This document shows, one piece after another, positions 44,393-52,562 of a stretch of 64,000 nucleotides of DNA. A program made the position numbers and the translations under genes. Source of the DNA: Flavobacterium sp. KJJ (GTDB lineage: Bacteria > Bacteroidota > Bacteroidia > Flavobacteriales > Flavobacteriaceae); contig NZ_JARP01000009.1 in NCBI RefSeq assembly GCF_000708595.2, positions 25,710-89,709 on the forward strand, read 5' to 3'. The notes under the pieces are model-generated. The model saw only the letters and a list, made by a program, of their open reading frames with translations, made no database searches and was not told where the DNA came from. The first letter of the stretch is position 1; every line of letters begins with the position of its first letter.

Positions 44393-44421
44393 AAGCTGTC
44401 TGCAAAGACAGCTTTTTTTAT
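44393..44421 (+). terminator. Terminator of the adhesin operon
   Basis: AAGCTGTCT (44393-44401) pairs with AGACAGCTT (44406-44414), followed by a T run. It lies 23 nt after the OmpA gene stop. Confidence 0.88.
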
Positions 44422-44491
44422 AAAAAAAGAAACCGTTGCAACTCTAGGAGTTACAACGATCACTAAAAAACCAACCAGTTTTCAATTAATC

Positions 44492-45001
44492 TTAAATCTT
44501 AACAAATATGTTAGTGTAATATTTTTTTCCAGTTTTATCAGTAGTTACTGCCAGACCAAAATGAGTATAATCTCCTTCGATATTTTCTTTGTGTCCTGGG
44601 CTTTCTAACCAAGCTTTTACAACTGCTTCTGAAGTTTTGTAATTGTAGGCAACATTCTCTCCTACTTTTTTTGCTCCAAGCACTTTTACAAGATTATCAG
44701 ACCGCAAGACAAAATCGTTATGATTCATCACATTATTCGCGATCATATAAGTATTGTGTTCTTGGCATTTAGCAGAAATGTGATTAATTATTTGCAATGC
44801 ATTCAAACCAATACTTAATCGATATTCGTTTATTAATTGCATTGTTTCTAACTCTGAATCGTTGTAAGTGTAGTTTGTTATCAGAGTCTCTTCTGTTGGA
44901 GTACTATTATCATTTCCATCTGCTGTATCAGCAGAGCATGAGTTCATTGCAATTAGCATTGCAATGAACAACATGACGCGCATAATCTTCTTCATAATCA
45001 A
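44492..45001 (-). CDS. CAP-domain lipoprotein
   Basis: A 169-residue lipoprotein with lipobox AMNSC (Cys at residue 22). A CAP/SCP domain (about 48-168) follows, with MQLINEYRLSIGLNALQI, GENVAYNY, VVKAWLESPGHKENIEGDYTHFGLAV and the final YYTNIFV strand. Bacterial CAP proteins are secreted or membrane-bound and their activities are poorly known. It is a single gene, convergent with the adhesin operon. Confidence 0.9.
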   Translation of the reverse strand: MIMKKIMRVMLFIAMLIAMNSCSADTADGNDNSTPTEETLITNYTYNDSELETMQLINEYRLSIGLNALQIINHISAKCQEHNTYMIANNVMNHNDFVLRSDNLVKVLGAKKVGENVAYNYKTSEAVVKAWLESPGHKENIEGDYTHFGLAVTTDKTGKKYYTNIFVKI

Positions 45002-45168
45002 ACAGTAGTTAATGCATTAAAGTAAATGTTGGGGCAAATCCTTTAAATCTTTATATTTGGGTAAATACTTTCTTTTTCTGGACCAAACATATTTAAATTA
45101 TCGGTAAACTACAAAATTAATCGATGAAATACACTTAAAATAATAAATATAAAATAATTTTCTTACAA

Positions 45169-45813
45169 CTAAGAAGACAATCTTTCAATCTTCCATGAAA
45201 AATCAGATTGGCTTGAATAACGAATTCTGTCATGAAGTCTATTTGGTCTTCCTTGCCAAAATTCTACTTCTAATGGAGTCACTAAAAAGCCTCCCCAATT
45301 TTCCGGTCTTGGAATTGATTTTCCTTCAAAAGCGACTTCCAGTTTTTTTAAATTTTCCTCTAAAAAAGCGCGTGACGGAATCACTTCACTTTGATTTGAT
45401 ACAATCGCGCCTAACTTGCTTCCGTCCGGGCGAGAATCAAAATAGCCATCTGATATATTTTCAGAAGTTCGCTGCGCAATTCCTTTAATAATTACCTGAC
45501 GTTCCATTTCCTGCCAAAAAAAAGACAAGCAAACATGCGGATTCGCAGCTATTGCTTTTCCTTTTTCAGAATTATAGTTGGTATAAAAAATAAAACCTTC
45601 TTCAGAAAATTTCTTCAATAAAACAACACGAGATTTAGGAAATCCATCCAAACCAATTGTAGAAACTGTCATTGCATTGACTTCTCCGCCTGCACCGAAA
45701 TCTTCAACTTCATGAAACCATCTATTAAATAAATTAATTGGATCTTCTGGAATATTAGTTTCTAATAATTCGCTTTTCTCGTAAGACTTTCTATAATTGC
45801 TTAAATCATTCAT
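45169..45813 (-). CDS. pdxH: Pyridoxamine 5'-phosphate oxidase
   Basis: This FMN enzyme oxidises pyridoxine/pyridoxamine phosphate to pyridoxal phosphate. The 214-residue chain shows RVVLLKKFSEEGFIFYTNYNSEKGKAIA, SFFWQEMERQVIIKG and the C-terminal EFWQGRPNRLHDRIRY motif (in pieces), all PdxH landmarks. It lies last in the pyrR-pyrB-unknown-rnz-pdxH gene row on the minus strand. Spacers in this row are 70-130 bp and filled with palindromes, so true co-transcription is uncertain. Confidence 0.96.
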   Translation of the reverse strand: MNDLSNYRKSYEKSELLETNIPEDPINLFNRWFHEVEDFGAGGEVNAMTVSTIGLDGFPKSRVVLLKKFSEEGFIFYTNYNSEKGKAIAANPHVCLSFFWQEMERQVIIKGIAQRTSENISDGYFDSRPDGSKLGAIVSNQSEVIPSRAFLEENLKKLEVAFEGKSIPRPENWGGFLVTPLEVEFWQGRPNRLHDRIRYSSQSDFSWKIERLSS

Positions 45814-45844
45814 TTTTTTAGATTATTAGATTTTTGGATTCTTA

Positions 45845-45888
45845 GACTTCTTAGATGTTGGACTTCTTAGATGTTGGACTTCTTAGAT
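45845..45888. repeat. 16-bp tandem repeat between rnz and pdxH
   Basis: GACTTCTTAGATGTTG occurs at 45845-45860 and 45861-45876, with a partial third unit to 45888. The flanks are made of related TTAGATT words. Confidence 0.85.
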
Positions 45889-45942
45889 TTTATATTTTAT
45901 ATTAAATGTTCCTAATTAGAAACCCATAACTAATTTCTAATT

Positions 45943-46848
45943 CTACCATTCAAAACTTCTCCCGTCATCTCCTAAAAGCACATTCGGAAAAACAGTTTCT
46001 GCTTCTTCTTTAAAACGTTCTATGCCGTCGTATCTTGTTGAATAATGTCCTAAAACTAAATGTTTTGCATTTGCTTTAAGTGCAATATTCGCTGCTTCTT
46101 TAGCTGTAGAATGCAAGGTTTTTTGTGCCAAAGGAGCTTCTGATTCTAAAAAGGTAGATTCATGATACAGAACATCTACATTTTTAATTATCGGAATTAT
46201 ATCTTCCTTATAAGCAGTGTCTGAGCAAAAAGCATAACTCAAAGGCAAAATTGGATCAAAAGATAACTGTTCGTTTTTAATAACAGTTCCGTTGTCAAGG
46301 GTAACATCACCTCCATTTTTTATTTTCTGATAATAAGCAGTATGAATTTTATATTGCTGTACGGCATCAACATTTAGTTTTCTTTCGCCTGGCTTTTCTT
46401 GAAACAAAAATCCGTTCGTGTAAACGCGGTGTTTCAGCGGAATCGTTTTTACCACAACTTTTTGATCTTCAAAAATAATTTCGCTTTCTTTTGATTCTAA
46501 TTCATGAAAAAACAAATCATAAGTTGTCCAAGAATTTGATAATTTTAATTGCAGCGTAATAATTTCCTTCACTCCTTTTGGACCGTAAATGTGCAGATCA
46601 GTTGTTCGTCCTAAAAGTGCAAAAGTTGATATGGTTCCTATTAATCCAAAAAAGTGATCTCCATGCAAATGCGAAATAAAAATGTGATTAATTTTTGAGA
46701 ATTTAATCTTATTTTTTCGTAATTGAACTTGAGTTCCTTCTCCACAGTCAATTAAAAACATTCTGTTTTTAATTTCTAAAACCTGCGAAGTTGGGTTTGT
46801 GAGTGTTCTAGGAGTTGCGGCGTAACAGCCAAGTATAGTTAATTTCAT
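45943..46848 (-). CDS. rnz: Ribonuclease Z
   Basis: RNase Z removes the 3' trailer of tRNA precursors. The 301-residue protein is a metallo-beta-lactamase fold: HLHGDHFFGL (residues about 60-69) holds the HxHxDH zinc site, with FCSDTAY, YHESTF and LGHYSTRY further metal or catalytic positions. It starts MKLTILGCYAATPRTLTNPTS. The 124-residue unknown gene is 94 bp upstream on the same strand. Confidence 0.96.
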   Translation of the reverse strand: MKLTILGCYAATPRTLTNPTSQVLEIKNRMFLIDCGEGTQVQLRKNKIKFSKINHIFISHLHGDHFFGLIGTISTFALLGRTTDLHIYGPKGVKEIITLQLKLSNSWTTYDLFFHELESKESEIIFEDQKVVVKTIPLKHRVYTNGFLFQEKPGERKLNVDAVQQYKIHTAYYQKIKNGGDVTLDNGTVIKNEQLSFDPILPLSYAFCSDTAYKEDIIPIIKNVDVLYHESTFLESEAPLAQKTLHSTAKEAANIALKANAKHLVLGHYSTRYDGIERFKEEAETVFPNVLLGDDGRSFEW

Positions 46849-46860
46849 TTTAGATTATTG

Positions 46861-46936
46861 ATTTTAGATTTTAGATTGAAGATGATTTAGACTTCAACAT
46901 TCAAAATCTAAAAATCTGAACTCTAAAATCTAAAAT
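46861..46936. repeat. Spacer palindrome with TTTTAGA units
   Basis: A perfect 15-bp pair: ATTTTAGATTTTAGA (46861-46875) with TCTAAAATCTAAAAT (46922-46936). It sits between the unknown gene and rnz. Confidence 0.85.
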
Positions 46937-46942
46937 CTACAA

Positions 46943-47275
46943 TTAAAACCCGAGGTCTCTCTCGATTTCTTCCATTTCGATAATATCGTGTGCTTCTAAA
47001 AGAGAAGGAACTACAATTAATTTATCAGAAATTGCGTTAAAATCAAGATCAGCAACTACAATTACAAATGATTTTTTTGATTTTTTCTGTTGTTTCGAAA
47101 GCGGTAAAAAAAGTTTCAAATCACTTTCTGACAATGCCTGATCAGATGATAAATCGATTATAATATTATGTTTTTCAAAGGTTTTAAACTGTTGCGTCAC
47201 TTTATCCAAAAAAGAATTAATATCTCCTTGAGTATCTTTAATAGTAACGGTATGTCCTTTTTGATCTACTTTCAT
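46943..47275 (-). CDS. Conserved hypothetical protein next to rnz (STAS-like fold)
   Basis: A 110-residue soluble protein. I start at ATG 47275 (MKVDQKGHTVTIKD). The longer frame from 47317 runs into a TTTC-repeat spacer. The alternation of strands and helices, and IIIDLSSDQALSESDLKLFLPL and SFVIVVADLDFNA, looks like a STAS-type domain, but this is a visual judgement only. I recall homologues being labelled 'ribonuclease Z' merely because of gene position; no metallo-beta-lactamase motif is present. Confidence 0.7.
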   Translation of the reverse strand: MKVDQKGHTVTIKDTQGDINSFLDKVTQQFKTFEKHNIIIDLSSDQALSESDLKLFLPLSKQQKKSKKSFVIVVADLDFNAISDKLIVVPSLLEAHDIIEMEEIERDLGF

Positions 47276-47299
47276 TTTACTAAGGTACAAAGTTTTTAT

Positions 47300-47375
47300 T
47301 TTTGTTTCAAGTTTCAAGTTTCAAGTTTGCCAAGCTGAACGTCAAACAACGTGAAACTTGAAACCTGAAACAAAA
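47300..47375. repeat. Spacer palindrome with GTTTCAA units
   Basis: 23-nt arms at 47300-47322 (TTTTGTTTCAAG… start) and 47353-47375 match as inverted repeats with one mismatch. Each arm is itself a short tandem of GTTTCAA-type words. Confidence 0.85.
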
Positions 47376-47384
47376 AAACTAAAT

Positions 47385-48311
47385 TTATTGTATTTTAGAC
47401 GCCAAAAGATAAATAACCGCCATTCTGATTGCTACACCATTCTCCACCTGATTCAAAATTACTGAATGATCAGAATCTGCCACTTCAGAAGTTATCTCTA
47501 CTCCTCTATTGATTGGTCCCGGGTGCATAATAACAATTTCTTTTCCAAGAGAATCTAAAAGCGGTTTATCAACTCCATATTGTTGTGCGTATTCGCGTGT
47601 TGAAGGAAAAAAATTCACATCCATACGCTCGTTTTGTACGCGAAGCATATTGGCAACATCGCACCATTCTAATGCTTTTCGCAAATTTGGCTCGACCGTA
47701 ACTCCTAGCGATTCGATGTATCTCGGAATCAGTGTTTTTGGCCCGCATACTTTTACTTCTGCACCTTGCATCTGCAAAGCATATATATTAGACAAGGCAA
47801 CTCTCGAATGCAGAATATCGCCTACAATAACTACTTTTTTTCCGGCAACATCGCCCAGTTTTTCTCTGATAGAATAACTGTCTAACAAAGCCTGCGTTGG
47901 ATGTTCGTGTGCCCCGTCGCCAGCGTTTACGATACTTGCTTTGACATTTTTAGACAAAAAATAAGCCGCTCCGGGATTAGAGTGGCGCATTACAACCATA
48001 TCCACTTTCATAGAAAGGATATTGTTTACAGTATCAATAAGTGTTTCTCCTTTTTTAACCGAAGACTGCGCTGCAGAAAAACTGATAACATCTGCAGATA
48101 ATCTTTTTTGGGCTAACTCAAACGAAAGTTTTGTTCTGGTACTGTTTTCAAAGAAAATGTTAGCAATGGTAATATCTCGTAATGAAGGAACTTTTTTAAT
48201 AGGTCGGTTAATGACTTCTTTAAAATGATCTGCCGTTTCAAAAATTAGGTTAATATCATTCTCGTTGATGTATTTAATTCCTAATAAATGATTTACGCTT
48301 AATTCTTTCAT
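47385..48311 (-). CDS. pyrB: Aspartate carbamoyltransferase catalytic subunit
   Basis: PyrB catalyses the committed step of pyrimidine synthesis, joining carbamoyl phosphate and aspartate. The 308-residue protein has the carbamoyl-phosphate motif FFENSTRTKLSFE (about residues 53-65), the AHEHPTQALLDSYS motif and the C-terminal MHPGPINRGVEI motif. No pyrI regulatory chain gene is adjacent. It follows pyrR by 94 bp (a palindrome-filled spacer), so regulation together with pyrR is likely. Confidence 0.97.
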   Translation of the reverse strand: MKELSVNHLLGIKYINENDINLIFETADHFKEVINRPIKKVPSLRDITIANIFFENSTRTKLSFELAQKRLSADVISFSAAQSSVKKGETLIDTVNNILSMKVDMVVMRHSNPGAAYFLSKNVKASIVNAGDGAHEHPTQALLDSYSIREKLGDVAGKKVVIVGDILHSRVALSNIYALQMQGAEVKVCGPKTLIPRYIESLGVTVEPNLRKALEWCDVANMLRVQNERMDVNFFPSTREYAQQYGVDKPLLDSLGKEIVIMHPGPINRGVEITSEVADSDHSVILNQVENGVAIRMAVIYLLASKIQ

Positions 48312-48356
48312 CTTTATGTTTAATTATTTTATTTGTCTAATCGTTTTTGTTAAACC

Positions 48357-48405
48357 GTTTAATCGTTTCTCCCGATTAAACAATTAACCGGTTAACCGAT
48401 TAAAC
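48357..48405. repeat. Spacer palindrome with GTTTAATCG units
   Basis: GTTTAATCG (48357-48365) faces two inverted copies CGATTAAAC at 48373-48381 and 48397-48405. It lies between pyrR and pyrB and could fold in the transcript. Confidence 0.8.
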
Positions 48406-48945
48406 TTAATTTGTCACTAAGTAAACTACATCTTCGCCTTCATTTTCTTTCCAGCTTACTTTTACTTTTTCATTATTAATAGCATCAACCTGACGGCCGC
48501 GGTAATCGGGCTGAATTGGCAGGTTTCGGCTAAAACGCCTGTCAATTAACACTAGCAATTCGATTTCTGATGGTCGCCCAAAAGACTGAATTGCGGTTAA
48601 GGCAGAACGAATGCTTCGTCCGGTAAACAAAACGTCATCGATAAAAATGACCTTTTTGTCTTCGACTATAAAATTGATTTGTGTTTTGTTGGCTTCAAGT
48701 GGTTTATCTGTACGACGAAAGTCATCTCTAAAAAAAGTGATGTCCAGATATCCCAAAGAAATTTCGGGAACCTTATATTCGTTTTCTAAAATTTGTTTTA
48801 AACGTTCAGCTAAAAAAACGCCTCTTGGCTGGATTCCGACTAAAATAGTATCAGAGAAATCAAGATGTTTTTCGATTAACTGACAAGCCAAACGATGGAG
48901 TATGATAGTAACTTCTTTTGAATTAAGTAATACTTTTTGGCTCAT
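48406..48945 (-). CDS. pyrR: Bifunctional pyrimidine regulator / uracil phosphoribosyltransferase
   Basis: This PRPP-binding protein regulates pyr gene expression in some bacteria and has uracil phosphoribosyltransferase activity. The 179-residue product starts MSQKVLLNSKEVTIILHRLA at 48945. The PRPP loop is VIFIDDVLFTGRSIRSAL, and YLDITFFRDD is the conserved first-half motif. A -7 box lies 25 nt upstream (48970-48977). I see no classical anti-antiterminator RNA upstream of pyrR or pyrB, so whether it works as an attenuator here is open. Confidence 0.95.
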   Translation of the reverse strand: MSQKVLLNSKEVTIILHRLACQLIEKHLDFSDTILVGIQPRGVFLAERLKQILENEYKVPEISLGYLDITFFRDDFRRTDKPLEANKTQINFIVEDKKVIFIDDVLFTGRSIRSALTAIQSFGRPSEIELLVLIDRRFSRNLPIQPDYRGRQVDAINNEKVKVSWKENEGEDVVYLVTN

Positions 48946-49257
48946 AATTAAGTGTAATGTTTGGTTGGGCAAATATACGAAATCAGAATTTATTTGTTGG
49001 GGTGTTGAGTGGGGAAATATTTTTTTTTGGTTTTTGGGTGGGAAATTTGGAATTTGGAATTTTATTATTTTAAGAATTTATAATATTGTTATTTTAGAAA
49101 ATAAAATCTTACTTTTAAAAGTTCGCACTTAATATTTAAACTGAAAAATAATAAATGGCCACACCAAGGAAAAAAAACTGAGCAAGTTAGCCCCAAAATA
49201 GCCGATGCATTAATCATTGAAAAGGCAAACTTCAAATTCAACTTTAAAACATTTAAA
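48946..49257. other. Spacer between pyrR and the MORN-like gene
   Basis: About 310 bp without a gene I can support. It contains the pyrR promoter box on the minus strand, a T- and G-rich stretch (about 49000-49060) and an AT-rich tail. A short 'ATGGCCACACCAAGG' frame at 49155 is broken by stops after a few codons. Confidence 0.5.
48970..48977 (-). promoter_or_regulatory. -7 promoter box of pyrR
   Basis: TATATTTG on the minus strand matches TAnnTTTG. Transcription would start near 48966, 21 nt before the pyrR ATG. No good TTG lies at -33. Confidence 0.5.
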
Positions 49258-49749
49258 ATGAAAAAACTATTACTTTTAATTTTATTATTTTCTCTTAATA
49301 TATATTCTCAAGACAGCTTAAGATATAAACAAATATATTTTGATAAGGGATTATGTTATAAAGTTGAAACAGGTCAACTTTATAGCGGAAAAGTACAAAG
49401 TTATAAGCATAAAAAACATCTAGTTTATGAAGAGAATTTCATCGATGGACAATTAAAAAAATATACAATATATTTTAATGGAAAAACAAGAAAAGTAGCT
49501 GAAGAATTCTTTTATGATGATAATGGTTTTAAAGAAAAAAGAATTAGATATGAATATTCAATTGATTTTAAATGGATAACCTATTACAACACAAAAAAAG
49601 AAAAAACTTTAGAAGAAGATTTTAAAGATGGCGTAATGGTTTATAGGTGCGAATATCTGAATAATAAAAAAAATGGAATCTTATTTTCAATAAATGATGA
49701 AGGAGTAAAAACAGAGTGTAAATATGTAAATGGAAAGTATATAAAATAA
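49258..49749 (+). CDS. Secreted MORN-like repeat protein
   Basis: A 163-residue exported protein with signal peptide MKKLLLLILLFSLNIYSQ. The mature part is built of short 'YxNGKxxxExxF' repeats (EENFIDGQLKKYTIYFNGKTRK and EEDFKDGVMVYRCEYLNNKKNG as pieces), like the MORN_2/YwqK-like proteins of Bacteroidetes. Such proteins are often listed as antitoxin-like without proof. Function is unknown. It is single, with AT-rich spacers on both sides. Confidence 0.65.
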   Translation: MKKLLLLILLFSLNIYSQDSLRYKQIYFDKGLCYKVETGQLYSGKVQSYKHKKHLVYEENFIDGQLKKYTIYFNGKTRKVAEEFFYDDNGFKEKRIRYEYSIDFKWITYYNTKKEKTLEEDFKDGVMVYRCEYLNNKKNGILFSINDEGVKTECKYVNGKYIK

Positions 49750-49889
49750 AAAATGACCAAAGAAGCTAAAACCTAATTCCTCCATAGCTGCGCCATATTT
49801 TATAATAAAAAGAACGGTTATTAGTCCAAAAAAATAAGATTATAATTAATACTTAATTCAAAGTCCGAGCAAAAAAACAAATAAATTTT

Positions 49890-50522
49890 ATGGATCCTTA
49901 CAAAGAAACTTTTGAGACTTGGAATAAAATTGCAAGTCTTTATGAAGATAAGTTTATGACTTTAAGTTTGTATAATGAAACTTATGACTTTTTTCTTGAA
50001 ACTCTAAAACAGAATCAACTCAATATTTTTGAAATTGGCTGTGGCCCAGGAAATATTACCAAATATTTGTTGTCAAAAAATCCTGACTTAAAAATTAAAG
50101 GCATCGATATTGCGCCAAAAATGGTCGAATTGGCTAAAATAAATAATCCTTCTGCTAGTTTTGAAATCATGGACACACGAAAATTAGACGAAGTCAATGA
50201 AAAATTTGATGCCGTTATGTGTGGTTTTTGCTTACCTTATCTTTCAGAAGAAGATGCTTCAAAATTAATATACGACGCTAATACATTACTTACTACAAAA
50301 GGCATTTTGTACATCAGTTTTATTGAAGGAAAACCTTCTCAATCGGGTTTTATTTCCGGAAGTACTGGCGATCGCACCTATTTTTATTATCACACTTTAG
50401 AATATATAAAAAATCAACTTTTTAAAAATCATTTTGAAATTGTTAAATCATTCGAAGTTCAATATCCAAAAGCTGATGATGTTGAAATTCACACTATAAT
50501 AATGGCAAAGAAAATCGAATAG
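49890..50522 (+). CDS. Class I SAM-dependent methyltransferase
   Basis: A 210-residue cytosolic methyltransferase. The SAM loop is FEIGCGPGNITKYLL (about residues 46-60), followed by KGIDIAPKMVELAK and FDAVMCGFCLPYL. The substrate cannot be told. It starts a group of small enzyme genes on the plus strand (methyltransferase, AraC regulator, VOC protein, DHFR-like protein), each with its own spacing of 11-140 bp. Confidence 0.85.
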   Translation: MDPYKETFETWNKIASLYEDKFMTLSLYNETYDFFLETLKQNQLNIFEIGCGPGNITKYLLSKNPDLKIKGIDIAPKMVELAKINNPSASFEIMDTRKLDEVNEKFDAVMCGFCLPYLSEEDASKLIYDANTLLTTKGILYISFIEGKPSQSGFISGSTGDRTYFYYHTLEYIKNQLFKNHFEIVKSFEVQYPKADDVEIHTIIMAKKIE

Positions 50523-50658
50523 TATAGTATTGAATTTATTTGAAAATCTTTTTCATAAATTTGATAGAACAAGAAAAATCCAATCGCTAGATATACACAA
50601 CCATAAATCAGAATTATTTCTGTGCCAGCAAAGTATCTCAAATTAAAAGAATTATTAA

Positions 50659-51084
50659 ATGAACTTTTATCAGCAAGAACTTAATCGCATTAAAAGCATT
50701 TGTTATTCGAACGAAGCACAAATTAAAACCGTGATTCGTACGCGAAAGTTTATTGAAAACAATTTTGATAAAGAACTGGATTTGAACTTGCTTTCTCATA
50801 CTCAATTTACTTCAAAATTTCATTTATTACGATTGTTTAAAAAATATTATGGCGTAACACCCAAACAATATTTGATAGATAAAAGAATTGAAAAATCGAA
50901 GCAATACCTAAAAAACGGAATGACCGTAACCGAAACTTGTTTTGCTGTTGGATTTGAAAGTCCGAGTTCGTTTAGTACTTTATTTAAAAGTAAAATTGGA
51001 GTCTCTCCTATTGAATTTCAAAAAAAGCAATTTTCGCAAAGTAATTTAAAATTAGATTTACAAACTTGCACTAGTCAATTTTAA
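50659..51084 (+). CDS. AraC family regulator (DNA-binding domain only)
   Basis: A 141-residue transcription factor consisting of little more than the two helix-turn-helix units of the AraC/XylS domain (about residues 22-125; ELDLNLLSHTQFTSKFHLLRLFKKYYGVTPKQYL, GMTVTETCFAVGFESPSSFSTLFKSKIGVSP as landmarks). No ligand-binding domain is present. It is 11 nt upstream of a VOC protein gene, and such AraC-VOC pairs are frequent in Bacteroidetes, so it probably controls that gene. Confidence 0.9.
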   Translation: MNFYQQELNRIKSICYSNEAQIKTVIRTRKFIENNFDKELDLNLLSHTQFTSKFHLLRLFKKYYGVTPKQYLIDKRIEKSKQYLKNGMTVTETCFAVGFESPSSFSTLFKSKIGVSPIEFQKKQFSQSNLKLDLQTCTSQF

Positions 51085-51095
51085 AAGAGAAAAAG

Positions 51096-51491
51096 ATGAG
51101 AGTAAAAGTTATGGGAATTCCCGTTGAAGATCAAGAAAAAGCATTGCAATTTTATACCGAAAAATTGGGATTTGTAAAAAAATACGATGTGCCTTTAAGT
51201 GAAACCAGCAGATGGCTGACCGTTGTTGCAAAAGACGAACAAGAGGGAACTGAAGTGTTATTAGAACCATCACCCAACCATTTTGAACCTGCAAAAGTAT
51301 ATCAAAAAGCACTTTTTGAAGCCGGAATTCCGTACACACAATTTAACGTAGATAATGTTCAACAAGAATACGACCGTTTGATCAATCTTGGCGTCGAATT
51401 CAGCATGAAACCAACTGAAATGGGAACTGTAAAAATTGCTGTATTAAACGATACTTGCGGCAACCATATTCAGCTTATTGAAATGTTATAG
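51096..51491 (+). CDS. VOC family (glyoxalase/bleomycin resistance-like) protein
   Basis: A 131-residue vicinal oxygen chelate fold protein with two beta-alpha-beta modules: VMGIPVEDQEKALQFYTEKLGF at the start and YDRLINLGVEFSMKPTEMG, NDTCGNHIQLIEML at the end. The His and Glu metal ligands typical of the fold are partly visible (HIQLIE). Substrate unknown. It probably shares a transcript with the AraC gene upstream. Confidence 0.85.
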   Translation: MRVKVMGIPVEDQEKALQFYTEKLGFVKKYDVPLSETSRWLTVVAKDEQEGTEVLLEPSPNHFEPAKVYQKALFEAGIPYTQFNVDNVQQEYDRLINLGVEFSMKPTEMGTVKIAVLNDTCGNHIQLIEML

Positions 51492-51504
51492 TATTTTATT
51501 TCAG

Positions 51505-51512
51505 TATATTTG
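51505..51512 (+). promoter_or_regulatory. -7 promoter box of the DHFR-like gene
   Basis: TATATTTG overlaps the TTG at 51510, which argues for ATG 51534 as the start of the next gene. The spacing to the nearest TTG upstream is longer than usual (24 nt). Confidence 0.45.
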
Positions 51513-51533
51513 AGAAACAAAAAACTTACGACT

Positions 51534-52127
51534 ATGAGAAAAATAATTGTCTTATCGATGATTACAATCGACGGAGTAATGCAAGCACCGGGCGCACCTG
51601 AAGAAGATACCTCAGGCGGTTTTGAATATGGTGGCTGGGTGGCGCCTTTTGGAGATGAAGAATATGGCAAGGTTATGCAAAAACAAATGGAACCCGCAGA
51701 TATTCTTTTAGGCAGAAAAACATTTGATATTTTTGAAGAATATTGGCCCAAACACGCAGAAGGCTGGCCGGGAATTAATGAAGTAACAAAATACGTTTTG
51801 TCCACAACCAGAAAAAACTCTGATTGGGAAAACTCCGAATTTCTTTCTACTGTAGAAGACATCAAAAAACTTAAAAATTCTGAAGGCGGTGATATAAAAG
51901 TTTGGGGAAGCGCAAGACTTGTGCAGCTGTTACTCAAAAATGATTTAGTCGACGAACTTGGACTAAAGATTCATCCCATAATTTTGGGTAAGGGGAAAAA
52001 ATTATTTGACGATGGCGCTTTTCCATCCGGATTTAAACTAACAGAAAGTACTATAACGTCAAGCGGTGTAATTGCTGTAAGTTATAAACGGGATGGAGAA
52101 GTTAAAACTGGAACTATTGGAGAATAA
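51534..52127 (+). CDS. Dihydrofolate reductase family (RibD C-terminal-like) protein
   Basis: A 197-residue protein of the RibD_C/DHFR-like fold: MRKIIVLSMITIDGVMQAPGAPEED, ILLGRKTFDIFEEYWP, IKVWGSARLVQLLLKNDLVDELGLKIHPIILGKGKKLF are the family landmarks (given in pieces). These are NADPH reductases of uncertain substrate, often called YyaP-like. It is not a true folate enzyme by neighbourhood. It follows the VOC gene by 42 bp and has its own promoter box. Confidence 0.85.
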   Translation: MRKIIVLSMITIDGVMQAPGAPEEDTSGGFEYGGWVAPFGDEEYGKVMQKQMEPADILLGRKTFDIFEEYWPKHAEGWPGINEVTKYVLSTTRKNSDWENSEFLSTVEDIKKLKNSEGGDIKVWGSARLVQLLLKNDLVDELGLKIHPIILGKGKKLFDDGAFPSGFKLTESTITSSGVIAVSYKRDGEVKTGTIGE

Positions 52128-52333
52128 AATCTAAATTTATGTGTTAATGATTTCAAACTGAATTAAAATCCAGCACTCGAATATAATTCGATATAAGGCT
52201 TTTTATTATATAAGGCAAATCATAGAACTTTTACTAAAAATTATATAAGACATTTTTTTGCTGATTAAAGTAATTTTATTGTACGATAATTAGAATACTA
52301 AATTCTTTTTAAAACAATTAAAACAGCAAAATC

Positions 52334-52504
52334 ATGCAAAAGAACATTACACGTTTGTTAATGGTATTCGTAATACTATTTTCATTTACAAGTTGCGAAG
52401 TTATTGGAGACATTTTTAAAGCCGGAATGGGATTCGGGATATTTATCGTAATCTTTATTGTTGCGATCATTATTTGGATATTCGCCAGACTTTTCAAAAA
52501 ATAA
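52334..52504 (+). CDS. Small lipoprotein-like membrane peptide (56 aa)
   Basis: A 56-residue gene that is easily missed. It reads MQKNITRLLMVFVILFSFTSCE, a lipoprotein signal with the Cys at residue 21. After a short linker (VIGDIFKAGMG) there is one strongly hydrophobic helix (about 33-50) and a basic end ARLFKK. I recall similar short proteins in Flavobacterium, often misnamed in databases. It is closed by a strong terminator. The role is unknown. Confidence 0.75.
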   Translation: MQKNITRLLMVFVILFSFTSCEVIGDIFKAGMGFGIFIVIFIVAIIIWIFARLFKK

Positions 52505-52509
52505 ACATA

Positions 52510-52547
52510 AAAAAATCCCGATCGCAAAACGATCGGGATTTTTTTTA
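52510..52547. terminator. Bidirectional terminator
   Basis: ATCCCGATCG and CGATCGGGAT form a GC-rich stem around CAAAA, with A run on the left and T run on the right. It serves the small lipoprotein gene on plus and the ABC-F gene on minus. Confidence 0.9.
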
Positions 52548-52562
52548 TACGCTATTGCAATA

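Noticed and set aside
45845..48405. CRISPR-like array in the pyr-rnz spacers
   Set aside because: The repeats differ from spacer to spacer, are palindromic low-complexity words, have no unique spacers of even length, and no cas genes are present.
49155..49200. Short ATG frame with basic residues (A-T-P-R-K-K)
   Set aside because: Stops follow within a few codons in each frame; at most an old remnant.
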